NCBI GenBank assembly: GCA_021737445.1
Contig: JAIPDY010000192.1
Location: 1-6,446 of the forward strand
DNA length: 6,446 nt
Reading direction: 5' to 3'
DNA from: Desulfotignum sp.
GTDB taxonomy: Bacteria; Desulfobacterota; Desulfobacteria; Desulfobacterales; Desulfobacteraceae
Shown here: piece after piece, positions 1-5,849 of the stretch
Numbering within the stretch: the first letter of the stretch is position 1
How the letters are laid out: every line of letters starts with the position of its first letter
Translations under genes and position numbers: made by a program
The notes under the pieces: model-generated
What the model saw: only the letters and a program-made list of their open reading frames with translations
What the model was told of the DNA's origin: nothing
The model's database searches: none

Positions 1-44
1 AGGCCGATGAATCCGATCTGTGTTTTTTCGGGTGTAATCTGCAT
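1..44 (-). CDS. NAD(P)-dependent 3-hydroxyisobutyrate/beta-hydroxyacid dehydrogenase-like protein, N-terminus only
   Basis: Only 14 complete codons and part of a fifteenth lie in the window; the gene continues off the left edge. They read MQITPEKTQIGFIGL, with the last residue Leu whatever the missing third base. The IGFIGL stretch is the first beta strand and start of the glycine loop of a Rossmann fold, and its place within the first 15 residues is typical of 3-hydroxyisobutyrate dehydrogenase and related beta-hydroxyacid dehydrogenases, which oxidise a hydroxyacid with NAD(P)+. Two ATG codons are adjacent (47-45 and 44-42). I prefer the second because the G-rich ribosome binding site at 55-48 sits directly against the first, and a few bases are needed between them. 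The gene is divergent from the sensor kinase and has its own promoter at 117-88. The family call rests on a short motif, so other Rossmann enzymes remain possible. Confidence 0.55.
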   Translation of the reverse strand, partial: MQITPEKTQIGFIG

Positions 45-87
45 CATCTCCCCCCTGTAATCATGGTTTTAAACTTGAACTGCCGGC

Positions 88-117
88 ACTATACCGGTTT
101 TTTAGCTTGACTGTAAA
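88..117 (-). promoter_or_regulatory. sigma70-like promoter for the leftward dehydrogenase gene
   Basis: Read on the minus strand, TTTACA (117-112) and TATAGT (93-88) are separated by 18 bp; each differs from the consensus hexamer by one base. Transcription would begin near 81, giving a leader of about 35 nt before the dehydrogenase start. The 8-bp palindrome TGCCGGCA (81-88) touches the -10 box and the expected start point and could be an operator. ACCGGT (93-98) is a second short palindrome overlapping the upstream edge of the -10. Confidence 0.55.
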
Positions 118-136
118 GGGTATTTCAGTCTACACA
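107..136 (+). promoter_or_regulatory. weak candidate promoter for the sensor kinase gene
   Basis: TTGACT (107-112) is a good -35 hexamer, but the best partner, TACACA (131-136, 18 bp spacing), matches the -10 consensus at only three of six positions. Its -35 overlaps the -35 of the opposing promoter by one base, so the two could interfere with each other. A weak -10 would fit an activator-dependent promoter or use of another sigma factor. This call is tentative. Confidence 0.25.
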
Positions 137-183
137 GTCAGGATATCAAATCCATAAAATCATATAAGGGTGAACTTTCTGCT

Positions 184-3100
184 ATGAGAAACCTGTTTGC
201 ACACACCCGGACTGCCCGCTCCCTGGTAATGTCACTCTGTTTTTTCACCACTGCGGTCCTCTGCCTGTTCTCTTTTGACGGCCAGGCCGATGCCTCCTCC
301 GGACCAGCCATCATTTCCGCAGCGGAAATCGATTATCCGCCTTTTTCCGTTGTGGATGAATCCGGCCGGGCTGACGGATTTTCCGTTGAATTGCTGCGTG
401 AGGCCCTGAAAGCCATGGGCCGGGAGGTCACTTTTAAAACCGGTCCCTGGAACCAGGTCAAAGGATGGCTGGAAAAAGGAGAGGTCCAGGCCCTGCCTCT
501 GGTGGGACGGACCCCGGAAAGAGAACCTTTGTTTGATTTCACCTTTCCCTACATGTCTCTGCACGGGGCCATTGTGGTACGCAAAGGCACCACGGGCATC
601 CGGACTTTGGAAGATTTAAAGGGACGACAGGTGGCAGTCATGAAAGATGACAACGCCGAAGAGTTCTTGCGCAGAAAGGACCGCGGCATCCACATCATCG
701 CCCGGCCCACCTTTGAGACAGCCCTTCAGGAGCTGGCAGACGGGAAATATGATGCGGTGTTCATCCAGCGCCTGGTAGCCCTGCGCCTGATTCAGGAAAG
801 CGGTATCACCGGTCTTAAAATCATCCGGTACCCTGTCGAGGCGTTCCGCCAGGATTTCAGTTTTGCTGTCAAAGAAGGGGATAAAGAGACCCTGGCCCTG
901 CTCAACGAAGGCCTGGCCCTGGTCATGGCGGACGGCACTTTCCGCCGGCTCCATACCAAATGGTTTGCCGCCATGCAGCTGCCCACTGACCGCCCGGTGA
1001 TCATCGGCGGTGACCATAACTACCCGCCGTTTGAATTTGTCAACGATGAAGGCCTGCCTGACGGCTTCATGGTGGAACTGACCCGGGCCATCGCCAGAGA
1101 GATGAACATGAACATTCAGATACGGCTCGATTCCTGGTCAGACACTGTCCAGGCTCTGGAAAAAGGGGATATCGATGTGATCCAGGGCATGTTCTATTCG
1201 GCAAAACGGGACCTGACCCTGGATTTTTCCCCCCCGCACCTGATCTCCTACTATGTGGGGGTGACCCGCAATGACAGCGGCAACCCGCCGGAAACTGCTG
1301 CAGATCTGACTGGGAAACGCCTGGCTGTACAGCAGGGGGATGTGATTCTGGAATTTGTGGCCGGGCACAACCTGACGGCACAGGTGTCGGTGCTGGAAAC
1401 CCAGACAGAGGTTTTGCAGGGTGTATCAGAAGGGCGGTTTGACTGTGCCCTGGTTCCCCGCATCAGTGCCCTGCACCTTATCAAAGAAAACAACTGGACC
1501 AACCTGAACCTGGGCAGTCACCACTTTTTTGCCGGAGAATACAGCTATGCGGTCAAAAAGGGCAGGCGGGCACTTTTGGCCCAGTTCAGCGAAGGATTGA
1601 AAACACTGGAACAAAGCGGTGAATACCGGCGCATTCATGACAAATGGCTGGGATTTTATCAGAAAGAACAGCTGCCGGCAATCCGGGTTCTGCGTTACCT
1701 TGCCATGGTGGCAATCCCCCTGGTGCTGGTTTTGGTGATGATGTTTTTATGGTCCCGGGCGCTCAGGCGGCAGGTGGCCCGGAAAACAAAAGAGCTGCAT
1801 GACAGCACAGAGTTCCAGAGAGCCATGATCGCCTGCTCGCCCGTGGCGCTCTACAGCATCGATTTCCAGGGAAAGGTAACGTCCTGGAACGAATCAGCAC
1901 AAAAAATTTTTGGATGGACCGCCGACGAGGTCCTGGGTCAGCCCCTGCCCATCGTGCCGGAGGATAAAACAGCAGAATTTGAAAAACTGCGGCGGCAGGT
2001 GATTGAAGACGGGGCATTTTCAGCAGTTGAAGTCGTCCGCAGAAAAAAAGACAACACCCTGTTTGATGTGAGCCTGTCGGCAGCCCCGATCAATGATTTC
2101 CAGGGCAATATGATCGGAATCATGAGTTCTGTGGAAGATATCACCAAAAAAAAACGGGCCCAGCACCACATCCAGCATTTGAACCAGGTGCTGCGGGCCA
2201 TCCGGGATATCAACCAGCTGATGATTCATGAAAATAACCAGGATACACTGATCCGGGAAGGATGCCGTCTCCTGGTGGCCCATCGCGGTTATCCATCTGC
2301 CATGATAGTTCTCACCGATGGAAGGCAGATGCCGGTCTCCTGGTCCATGGCCGGTCTGGCAGAAACTTCCGAAGAGTTGACCGGTTTGCTCCGGCAGGGG
2401 AAGCTGCCCCTGTGCTGCCAGGGGGCAAAAAAGGCAAAAAAACCCCTGGTGATCCATGACCAGAAAACAGCATGCAGCGGCTGTCCCATATCAGACAGCT
2501 GCGCTGAGAGACTGTCGGTGTGTGTGCCCCTGGTCCACATGGAAACCGATTTTGGCTTTCTCAACGTGGCCACTGAAAACACCATCATTGAAGATGATGA
2601 GGAATACAGCCTTCTCAGTGAGATGGGCCAGGATTTTGCCTATGCCCTGAGCACCCTGAAGATCGGAAAAGATCAGGAAAAGCTCCAGGCACAGCTGATC
2701 CAGGCCCAGAAAATGGAATCAGTAGGCAGGCTGGCCGGCGGGGTGGCCCATGATTTCAACAACATGCTCTCTGTGATCATCGGGTATGCAGAACTGGGCG
2801 TGCTTAAAACATCCCCTGAAAACCCTTTGCATCCTGACATGAAAGAGATCCTCACCGCAGCCAGACGTTCTGCTGACATTACAAAGCAGCTGCTGGCCTT
2901 TGCCAGAAAACAGACCATCAATCCCAGAGTGCTGGATCTAAACGAAACCGTGGAAAACATGCTCAAGATGCTGCGGCGGCTCATCGGTGAAGATATCAAC
3001 CTGTCCTGGCAGCCCGGGGGCGGGGTGTGGCCGGTATACCTGGACCCGTCCCAGGTGGATCAGATCCTGGCCAACCTGGTGGTCAACGCCCGGGATGCCA

Positions 3101-3840
3101 TTGCAGGGGTGGGCAGCATCACCATTGAAACACAAAACACCCATATTGATGACCAGTATTGCGCCATGCATGCCGGGTTCAAGCCGGGTGATTTTGTTTT
3201 GCTGGCGGTGAGTGATGATGGTTGCGGCATGGACAAAGAGATCCAGAAAAACCTGTTCGAACCGTTCTTTTCCACCAAGGAAAAAGGCAAAGGCACCGGA
3301 CTCGGGCTGGCCACCGTGTATGGCATCATCAAGCAGAACAATGGATTCATCAATGTTTACAGTGAACCGGGCAGCGGCACCACCTTCAAACTTTACCTGC
3401 CCCGCCATGCCGGCTCCCCTGACCCGGCAGCGGTCACACATTCCGAAGAAAGTCCCCGGGGACAGGGGGAAACCATCCTGATCGTTGAAGATGAAGCGCC
3501 TATCCTGACCATGACCCGGAAAATACTGGAAAACCTGGGATATACTGTTTTTGAAGCATCATCGCCGGGGAAGGCCCTGGACGTGGCAGAATCATGCGGG
3601 CAGAAAATCGATCTTTTGATCACTGATGTGGTGATGCCGGAAATGGATGGCCGGCAGCTGGCAACCCGGATGCAGTCACTGTATCCGGACATCAAAGTGC
3701 TGTTCATGTCCGGGTATACCGCCAATGTCATCGCTCACCGCGGCATCCTGGACACCGGGGTCAACTTTATCCAGAAGCCCTTTTCCAACCCGAACCTGGC
3801 CGCCACAATCCGAGACATCATCGAGGGGGGCAGAAGTTAA
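184..3840 (+). CDS. Membrane hybrid sensor histidine kinase: two SBP_bac_3 (Venus-flytrap) domains, TM, PAS, GAF-like, HisKA, HATPase_c, receiver
   Basis: This 1218-residue inner-membrane sensor should read periplasmic and cytoplasmic signals and start a phosphorelay. A basic N-terminus and hydrophobic stretch (about 13-31) form a signal peptide, with a plausible cleavage after ADA at 35-37. Two tandem Venus-flytrap domains of the amino-acid-binding type follow at about 42-263 and 270-492. Each opens with a YPPF motif (51-54, 280-283) and a DGF...EL motif, and each keeps an Arg followed by L.DF (R113, R342) as in amino-acid binding proteins. One TM helix spans about 504-524. PAS covers about 543-655 and a GAF-like domain about 660-825, with cysteines at 744, 745, 764, 767, 773 and 780. 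The kinase core has H-box His856 (GGVAHDFNN), N-box N964-D971, G1 DDGCG at 1011-1015, an F-box at 1024-1029 and GTGLGL at 1037-1042. The receiver (about 1097-1213) has E1102/D1103, phosphoacceptor D1148, S1176 and K1198, all intact. The ATG at 184 follows AAGGGTGA (166-173), a usable but distant ribosome binding site. Unlike BvgS, there is no HPt domain. The ligand and partner regulator are unknown. Confidence 0.93.
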   Translation: MRNLFAHTRTARSLVMSLCFFTTAVLCLFSFDGQADASSGPAIISAAEIDYPPFSVVDESGRADGFSVELLREALKAMGREVTFKTGPWNQVKGWLEKGEVQALPLVGRTPEREPLFDFTFPYMSLHGAIVVRKGTTGIRTLEDLKGRQVAVMKDDNAEEFLRRKDRGIHIIARPTFETALQELADGKYDAVFIQRLVALRLIQESGITGLKIIRYPVEAFRQDFSFAVKEGDKETLALLNEGLALVMADGTFRRLHTKWFAAMQLPTDRPVIIGGDHNYPPFEFVNDEGLPDGFMVELTRAIAREMNMNIQIRLDSWSDTVQALEKGDIDVIQGMFYSAKRDLTLDFSPPHLISYYVGVTRNDSGNPPETAADLTGKRLAVQQGDVILEFVAGHNLTAQVSVLETQTEVLQGVSEGRFDCALVPRISALHLIKENNWTNLNLGSHHFFAGEYSYAVKKGRRALLAQFSEGLKTLEQSGEYRRIHDKWLGFYQKEQLPAIRVLRYLAMVAIPLVLVLVMMFLWSRALRRQVARKTKELHDSTEFQRAMIACSPVALYSIDFQGKVTSWNESAQKIFGWTADEVLGQPLPIVPEDKTAEFEKLRRQVIEDGAFSAVEVVRRKKDNTLFDVSLSAAPINDFQGNMIGIMSSVEDITKKKRAQHHIQHLNQVLRAIRDINQLMIHENNQDTLIREGCRLLVAHRGYPSAMIVLTDGRQMPVSWSMAGLAETSEELTGLLRQGKLPLCCQGAKKAKKPLVIHDQKTACSGCPISDSCAERLSVCVPLVHMETDFGFLNVATENTIIEDDEEYSLLSEMGQDFAYALSTLKIGKDQEKLQAQLIQAQKMESVGRLAGGVAHDFNNMLSVIIGYAELGVLKTSPENPLHPDMKEILTAARRSADITKQLLAFARKQTINPRVLDLNETVENMLKMLRRLIGEDINLSWQPGGGVWPVYLDPSQVDQILANLVVNARDAIAGVGSITIETQNTHIDDQYCAMHAGFKPGDFVLLAVSDDGCGMDKEIQKNLFEPFFSTKEKGKGTGLGLATVYGIIKQNNGFINVYSEPGSGTTFKLYLPRHAGSPDPAAVTHSEESPRGQGETILIVEDEAPILTMTRKILENLGYTVFEASSPGKALDVAESCGQKIDLLITDVVMPEMDGRQLATRMQSLYPDIKVLFMSGYTANVIAHRGILDTGVNFIQKPFSNPNLAATIRDIIEGGRS

Positions 3841-3846
3841 CTTTTT

Positions 3847-5106
3847 TTATCTTTTTTCAAGGGTCTCCCTGGTCAGGCAGTACAGCAGGGCGATACCGGC
3901 CAGGCAGACACTGCACAATCCAAATGCCAGGTGAAATGCGGGCAGGGTCAAAGACGAACCAGGGAAAAACCGGGTCATCACATGGCCCATACCCTGAAGA
4001 AACACCGCCACCCCGGCCATGGTGAAAAAGTTGATCCCGGTCATGGCCATGCCGGCATTGGCTTTGGGCACCTGTTCTTTGATATGGGCATACATCACCT
4101 GTCCTGACCCCGAGGCCAGACCAAAGGAAAAAAATACCAGATATACCACCCACACCCCGGTATCCGGGGACAGCCGGTTCATTGCCAGCAGCAGACCTGT
4201 CATGCAGCAGATGCCGGGAATGATGATTTTTTTCCGGGATTTCACCAGGGAATCAGACAGCCATCCGCAAAAGGGACATCCCAGGATCAGGCCGATGCTC
4301 ATCAGAAAAAGAATATTGCCCGCCGTGACCGCAGACAATTCAAGGACATGGATGAGAAACGGTCCTGCCCACAGGGCCTGGACAGCCGCATAGATCCCAT
4401 ACCGGCAGAAGGTGGCCGCTGAGATAATCCAGTAATCTTTTTCATGAAACAATGCCCATGCCCGGCCCATGGTCTGGGATACGCTGGGCCGCAGATCCGC
4501 CCCGCCTGTAATGTCAGCGGCCCCTCCGGCATCCGCACCCGGCCGGTCTTTGATCACTGCAAAAAACAGCAGTGCCAGGGCAAAAGTAAACCCGGCAATG
4601 ATCAGAAAGCTGTGCCGCCACCCCACAAGGCTGACCATGAGCACCAGAGGGGTGGCTGCGGCAATGTTTCCCAGGGTGCCCAGAGACACCACCACAGCGG
4701 AAAGGGTGGCAAACTGCCGGGGTTCAAACCAGACGGTAAGCAGCTTCAAGGACCCCATGAAATTGCATGCCATGCCGACCCCCAGCAAAACCCGGCCGAA
4801 GGTCAGCCAGGCAGGGCTGGTGCCCAGCGCAAAAACCACTGCACCGGCCACTGACAACAGGGTCAGGGCGGTCATGGCGGTCCTGGGTCCCACTGTGTCC
4901 AAGAAAATACCTACAGGGATCTGCATGATGGCAAAGGCATAGAAAAATGCGGCAGATATCCGGCTCAGATCCAGGGCGTTCAACCCCATATCCTGCATCA
5001 GATCCGGTGAGATCACGGCCACTGATGCCCGGTAGAACTGGGACATGGCAAACATGGCCGCCGCAAGGATAACAGTGGAAAAAAGCCAGGTGCGTGAATG
5101 TTTCAT
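3847..5106 (-). CDS. Major facilitator superfamily (MFS) transporter
   Basis: This is a 419-residue inner-membrane secondary carrier with about 12 hydrophobic helices in two six-helix halves. The halves are joined by a Gly/Ala-rich polar loop at about 186-215. MFS motif A is clear after TM2 (GIFLDTVGPR, 66-75) and recurs in weaker form in the second half (GWLSDSLVKSRKK, 281-293); G104-R105 with G109 and G111 in TM4 resembles motif B. The opening FYRASVAVISPDL...G and FFYAFAIMQIPVG resemble carriers of the sugar-phosphate/organic-anion permease type, but the sequence alone does not name a substrate. I place the start at ATG 5106. An in-frame TTG at 5139 would add 11 polar residues (LKFSKNEIKF before the Met); it overlaps the toxin remnant and has no better ribosome binding site. 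The signal before ATG 5106 is only a weak TGAG. The gene converges on the sensor kinase with 6 nt between stop codons. Upstream lies the truncated toxin, 26 nt away, so its transcript probably starts at the promoter at 5424-5396. Confidence 0.9.
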   Translation of the reverse strand: MKHSRTWLFSTVILAAAMFAMSQFYRASVAVISPDLMQDMGLNALDLSRISAAFFYAFAIMQIPVGIFLDTVGPRTAMTALTLLSVAGAVVFALGTSPAWLTFGRVLLGVGMACNFMGSLKLLTVWFEPRQFATLSAVVVSLGTLGNIAAATPLVLMVSLVGWRHSFLIIAGFTFALALLFFAVIKDRPGADAGGAADITGGADLRPSVSQTMGRAWALFHEKDYWIISAATFCRYGIYAAVQALWAGPFLIHVLELSAVTAGNILFLMSIGLILGCPFCGWLSDSLVKSRKKIIIPGICCMTGLLLAMNRLSPDTGVWVVYLVFFSFGLASGSGQVMYAHIKEQVPKANAGMAMTGINFFTMAGVAVFLQGMGHVMTRFFPGSSLTLPAFHLAFGLCSVCLAGIALLYCLTRETLEKR

Positions 5107-5132
5107 AAATTTGATCTCATTTTTTGAAAACT

Positions 5133-5312
5133 TCAGCAACCTTTCAAATTCAGCTTTCCACTCTTGTCTGAAAGGAATTCAGTGTGAAAGTAGGGGTCAA
5201 GAATGATACGTTCAACGCAACGTTTAATTTGTTTTTTTGAAGATGAATATCGATTCAGATTTTTGATAAATTGTTTTTCATATTTCGCAAGATATTCTCG
5301 CGTTTCAGTCAT
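5133..5312 (-). pseudogene. Truncated RelE/ParE-superfamily toxin (plasmid-stabilisation type)
   Basis: The 59-residue product begins MTETREYLAKYEKQFIKN and continues with a lysine-rich helix, then ILDPYFHTEFL and GKLNLKGC, where TGA ends it. From recall of the family, RelE/ParE-type toxins of about 90-110 residues have this order: a basic helical hairpin, a DPY.. stretch, a GKLNLKGC segment, then an Arg-containing RSARI..NFRIIF strand carrying the active core. Here the protein stops exactly where that core should begin, and none of the three frames downstream restores it, so the gene is truncated rather than simply frameshifted. I choose ATG 5312 because AAGAGG lies 6 nt upstream; ATG 5327 (MKRYG...) is in frame but lacks a ribosome binding site. 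Codons are AT-rich, unlike the kinase, transporter and aldolase genes, which fits acquisition by transfer. No full antitoxin gene is adjacent. A role beyond being a remnant, for example as a dominant-negative or antitoxin-binding peptide, is possible but unsupported. Confidence 0.6.
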
Positions 5313-5323
5313 CCCATACCTCT

Positions 5324-5359
5324 TCATGGGAAAATAGTTCGATTTTGTGGTATATCCAT
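5324..5359 (-). CDS. 11-codon micro-ORF in the leader of the toxin remnant
   Basis: The peptide MDIPQNRTIFP starts at ATG 5359, four bases after AGGAGG (5369-5364), the strongest ribosome binding site in the window. Its TGA (5326-5324) overlaps ATG 5327 as ATGA, the usual arrangement for translational coupling. It may be a leader peptide, or the start of a lost antitoxin gene deleted down to its first codons. I recognise no family in 11 residues; expression is inferred from the signals only. Confidence 0.35.
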   Translation of the reverse strand: MDIPQNRTIFP

Positions 5360-5363
5360 TTTT

Positions 5364-5369
5364 CCTCCT
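5364..5369 (-). promoter_or_regulatory. strong ribosome binding site of the micro-ORF
   Basis: On the minus strand the sequence is AGGAGG, a full match to the anti-Shine-Dalgarno complement, with an AAAA spacer before ATG 5359. Neither the toxin remnant nor the transporter has a site this good. That suggests the micro-ORF start was the first gene of the original unit. Confidence 0.6.
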
Positions 5370-5376
5370 AACAGTT

Positions 5377-5388
5377 CAATATGTATTG
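5377..5388. promoter_or_regulatory. inverted repeat at the transcription start, possible operator
   Basis: CAATATGTATTG has arms CAATA and TATTG separated by 2 bp. It lies 7 bp past the -10 box of the leftward promoter and covers or abuts the expected start of transcription near 5389. Toxin-antitoxin operons are usually autorepressed through such palindromes; whether any protein still binds this one is unknown. Confidence 0.35.
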
Positions 5389-5395
5389 TATTTTT

Positions 5396-5424
5396 ATTAT
5401 ATTCACGTGCTACAGGGATGTAAA
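5396..5424 (-). promoter_or_regulatory. consensus-like sigma70 promoter reading toward the toxin remnant and MFS gene
   Basis: Read on the minus strand, TTTACA (5424-5419) and a perfect TATAAT (5401-5396) are separated by exactly 17 bp, the best promoter in the window. Transcription would start near 5389, run through the micro-ORF and toxin remnant, and continue into the transporter, with no terminator visible before ATG 5106. It is therefore also the likely transporter promoter. Confidence 0.7.
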
Positions 5425-5570
5425 GTGAAATATATTCCGCTTTTTAAGAGATCCCTGGCCCTGCTTCACCATTCAAATTTTTCGTTGTGCAAGTTATTTT
5501 CAGTTCCCCCTGTTCATGTAGGAACCAGGCCTAAAATTTCATCCCTGCTTATCTCTGCCATCAACCACTA
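5425..5570. other. AT-rich intergenic stretch with no recognisable gene
   Basis: This stretch lies between the leftward promoter and the large palindrome. I see no coding region with a ribosome binding site and no tRNA or terminator. The only local symmetry is GTTCC (5503-5507) with GGAAC (5521-5525) around a 13-nt loop, too weak to call. Together with the large palindrome and the aldolase promoter region, it fills the roughly 490 bases between the micro-ORF and the aldolase gene. Confidence 0.5.
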
Positions 5571-5761
5571 GTGCCGGGGGGTTCCTGTGGGTTGGATCCC
5601 ATTCTGACGCGTTTGCTACAAGGAGTTGGGCATGGCGGAGCGTCAAGAACGGCAAACTGTCTGAGGACACACCTGCCCGCAGTTTTTGCCGTTCAGCGCA
5701 GCCATGCCCTACTCCTTGTCAAACGCGGCAGAGGGTGAGACCCACAGGAACCCCCCGGCAC
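5571..5761. repeat. 191-bp near-perfect palindromic element with 22-bp terminal inverted repeats (MITE/REP-like)
   Basis: The ends 5571-5592 and 5740-5761 are perfect 22-bp inverted copies, beginning GTGCCGGGGGGTTCC. Further paired blocks follow inward: 5608-5615 with 5720-5727 (8 bp), 5618-5626 with 5711-5719 (9 bp, ACAAGGAGT), 5628-5636 with 5701-5709 (9 bp, GGGCATGGC), and 5647-5658 with 5681-5694 (12 bp with two bulged T). The loop at about 5659-5680 is 22 nt. As single-stranded RNA or DNA it would fold into one long, interrupted hairpin. It sits between two divergent transcription units, so it is not a terminator of a neighbouring gene, and it has no transposase-sized ORF. Defined ends and a palindromic body fit a non-autonomous miniature element or a dispersed palindromic repeat. 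No target-site duplication is visible: the flanks are CTA on the left and GGG on the right. A structured non-coding RNA is the main alternative. Confidence 0.75.
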
Positions 5762-5779
5762 GGGTCTTTTGATACACGG

Positions 5780-5808
5780 TTTACAAATTAAAACAGAAGT
5801 TGTAAGAA
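5780..5808 (+). promoter_or_regulatory. candidate promoter for the threonine aldolase gene
   Basis: TTTACA (5780-5785) is followed after 17 bp by TAAGAA (5803-5808), which matches the -10 consensus at three of six positions. Transcription would begin near 5815, about 35 nt before the aldolase start. The -35 begins only 19 bp beyond the end of the palindromic element, so the element could affect activity here. Confidence 0.35.
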
Positions 5809-5849
5809 CCGGATGAATGACCAACAGATAGCATAAGGAAACAAACACC

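Noticed and set aside
2938..3441. 167-codon minus-strand ORF
   Set aside because: It lies entirely opposite the HisKA/HATPase region of the kinase, whose motifs are all intact; the antisense product shows no recognisable domain.
3833..3842. AAGTTAACTT palindrome at the end of the kinase gene as a terminator stem
   Set aside because: The arms abut with no loop and are AT-rich, so a stable RNA hairpin is not possible; it overlaps the stop codon by chance.
4019..4942. Plus-strand ORFs of 124, 136 and 157 codons
   Set aside because: They lie opposite the transporter gene, have low-complexity Pro/Gly/Arg-rich products, and are typical antisense shadows of a GC-rich membrane protein gene.
5106..5135. 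Simple frameshift as the cause of the shortened toxin
   Set aside because: I read all three frames after the TGA and none gives the expected Arg-rich RSARI/NFRIIF-like continuation; one frame is the N-terminal extension of the transporter.
5107..5139. TTG start for the transporter at 5139
   Set aside because: The extra 11 residues are polar and lie before a normal first TM helix, and the TTG overlaps the toxin remnant. ATG 5106 is the simpler start, although its ribosome binding site is weak.
5347..5571. 74-codon plus-strand ORF opening with GTG
   Set aside because: It has no ribosome binding site, runs antisense across the strong leftward promoter, and its product resembles no family I know; it is probably a chance open frame in AT-rich DNA.
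5571..5761. The long palindrome as an intrinsic terminator
   Set aside because: It lies between two divergent transcription units with no gene ending nearby, is far longer than a terminator stem, and no T-run follows the stem directly on either side (TCTTTT at 5765-5770 starts 4 nt past the right end).
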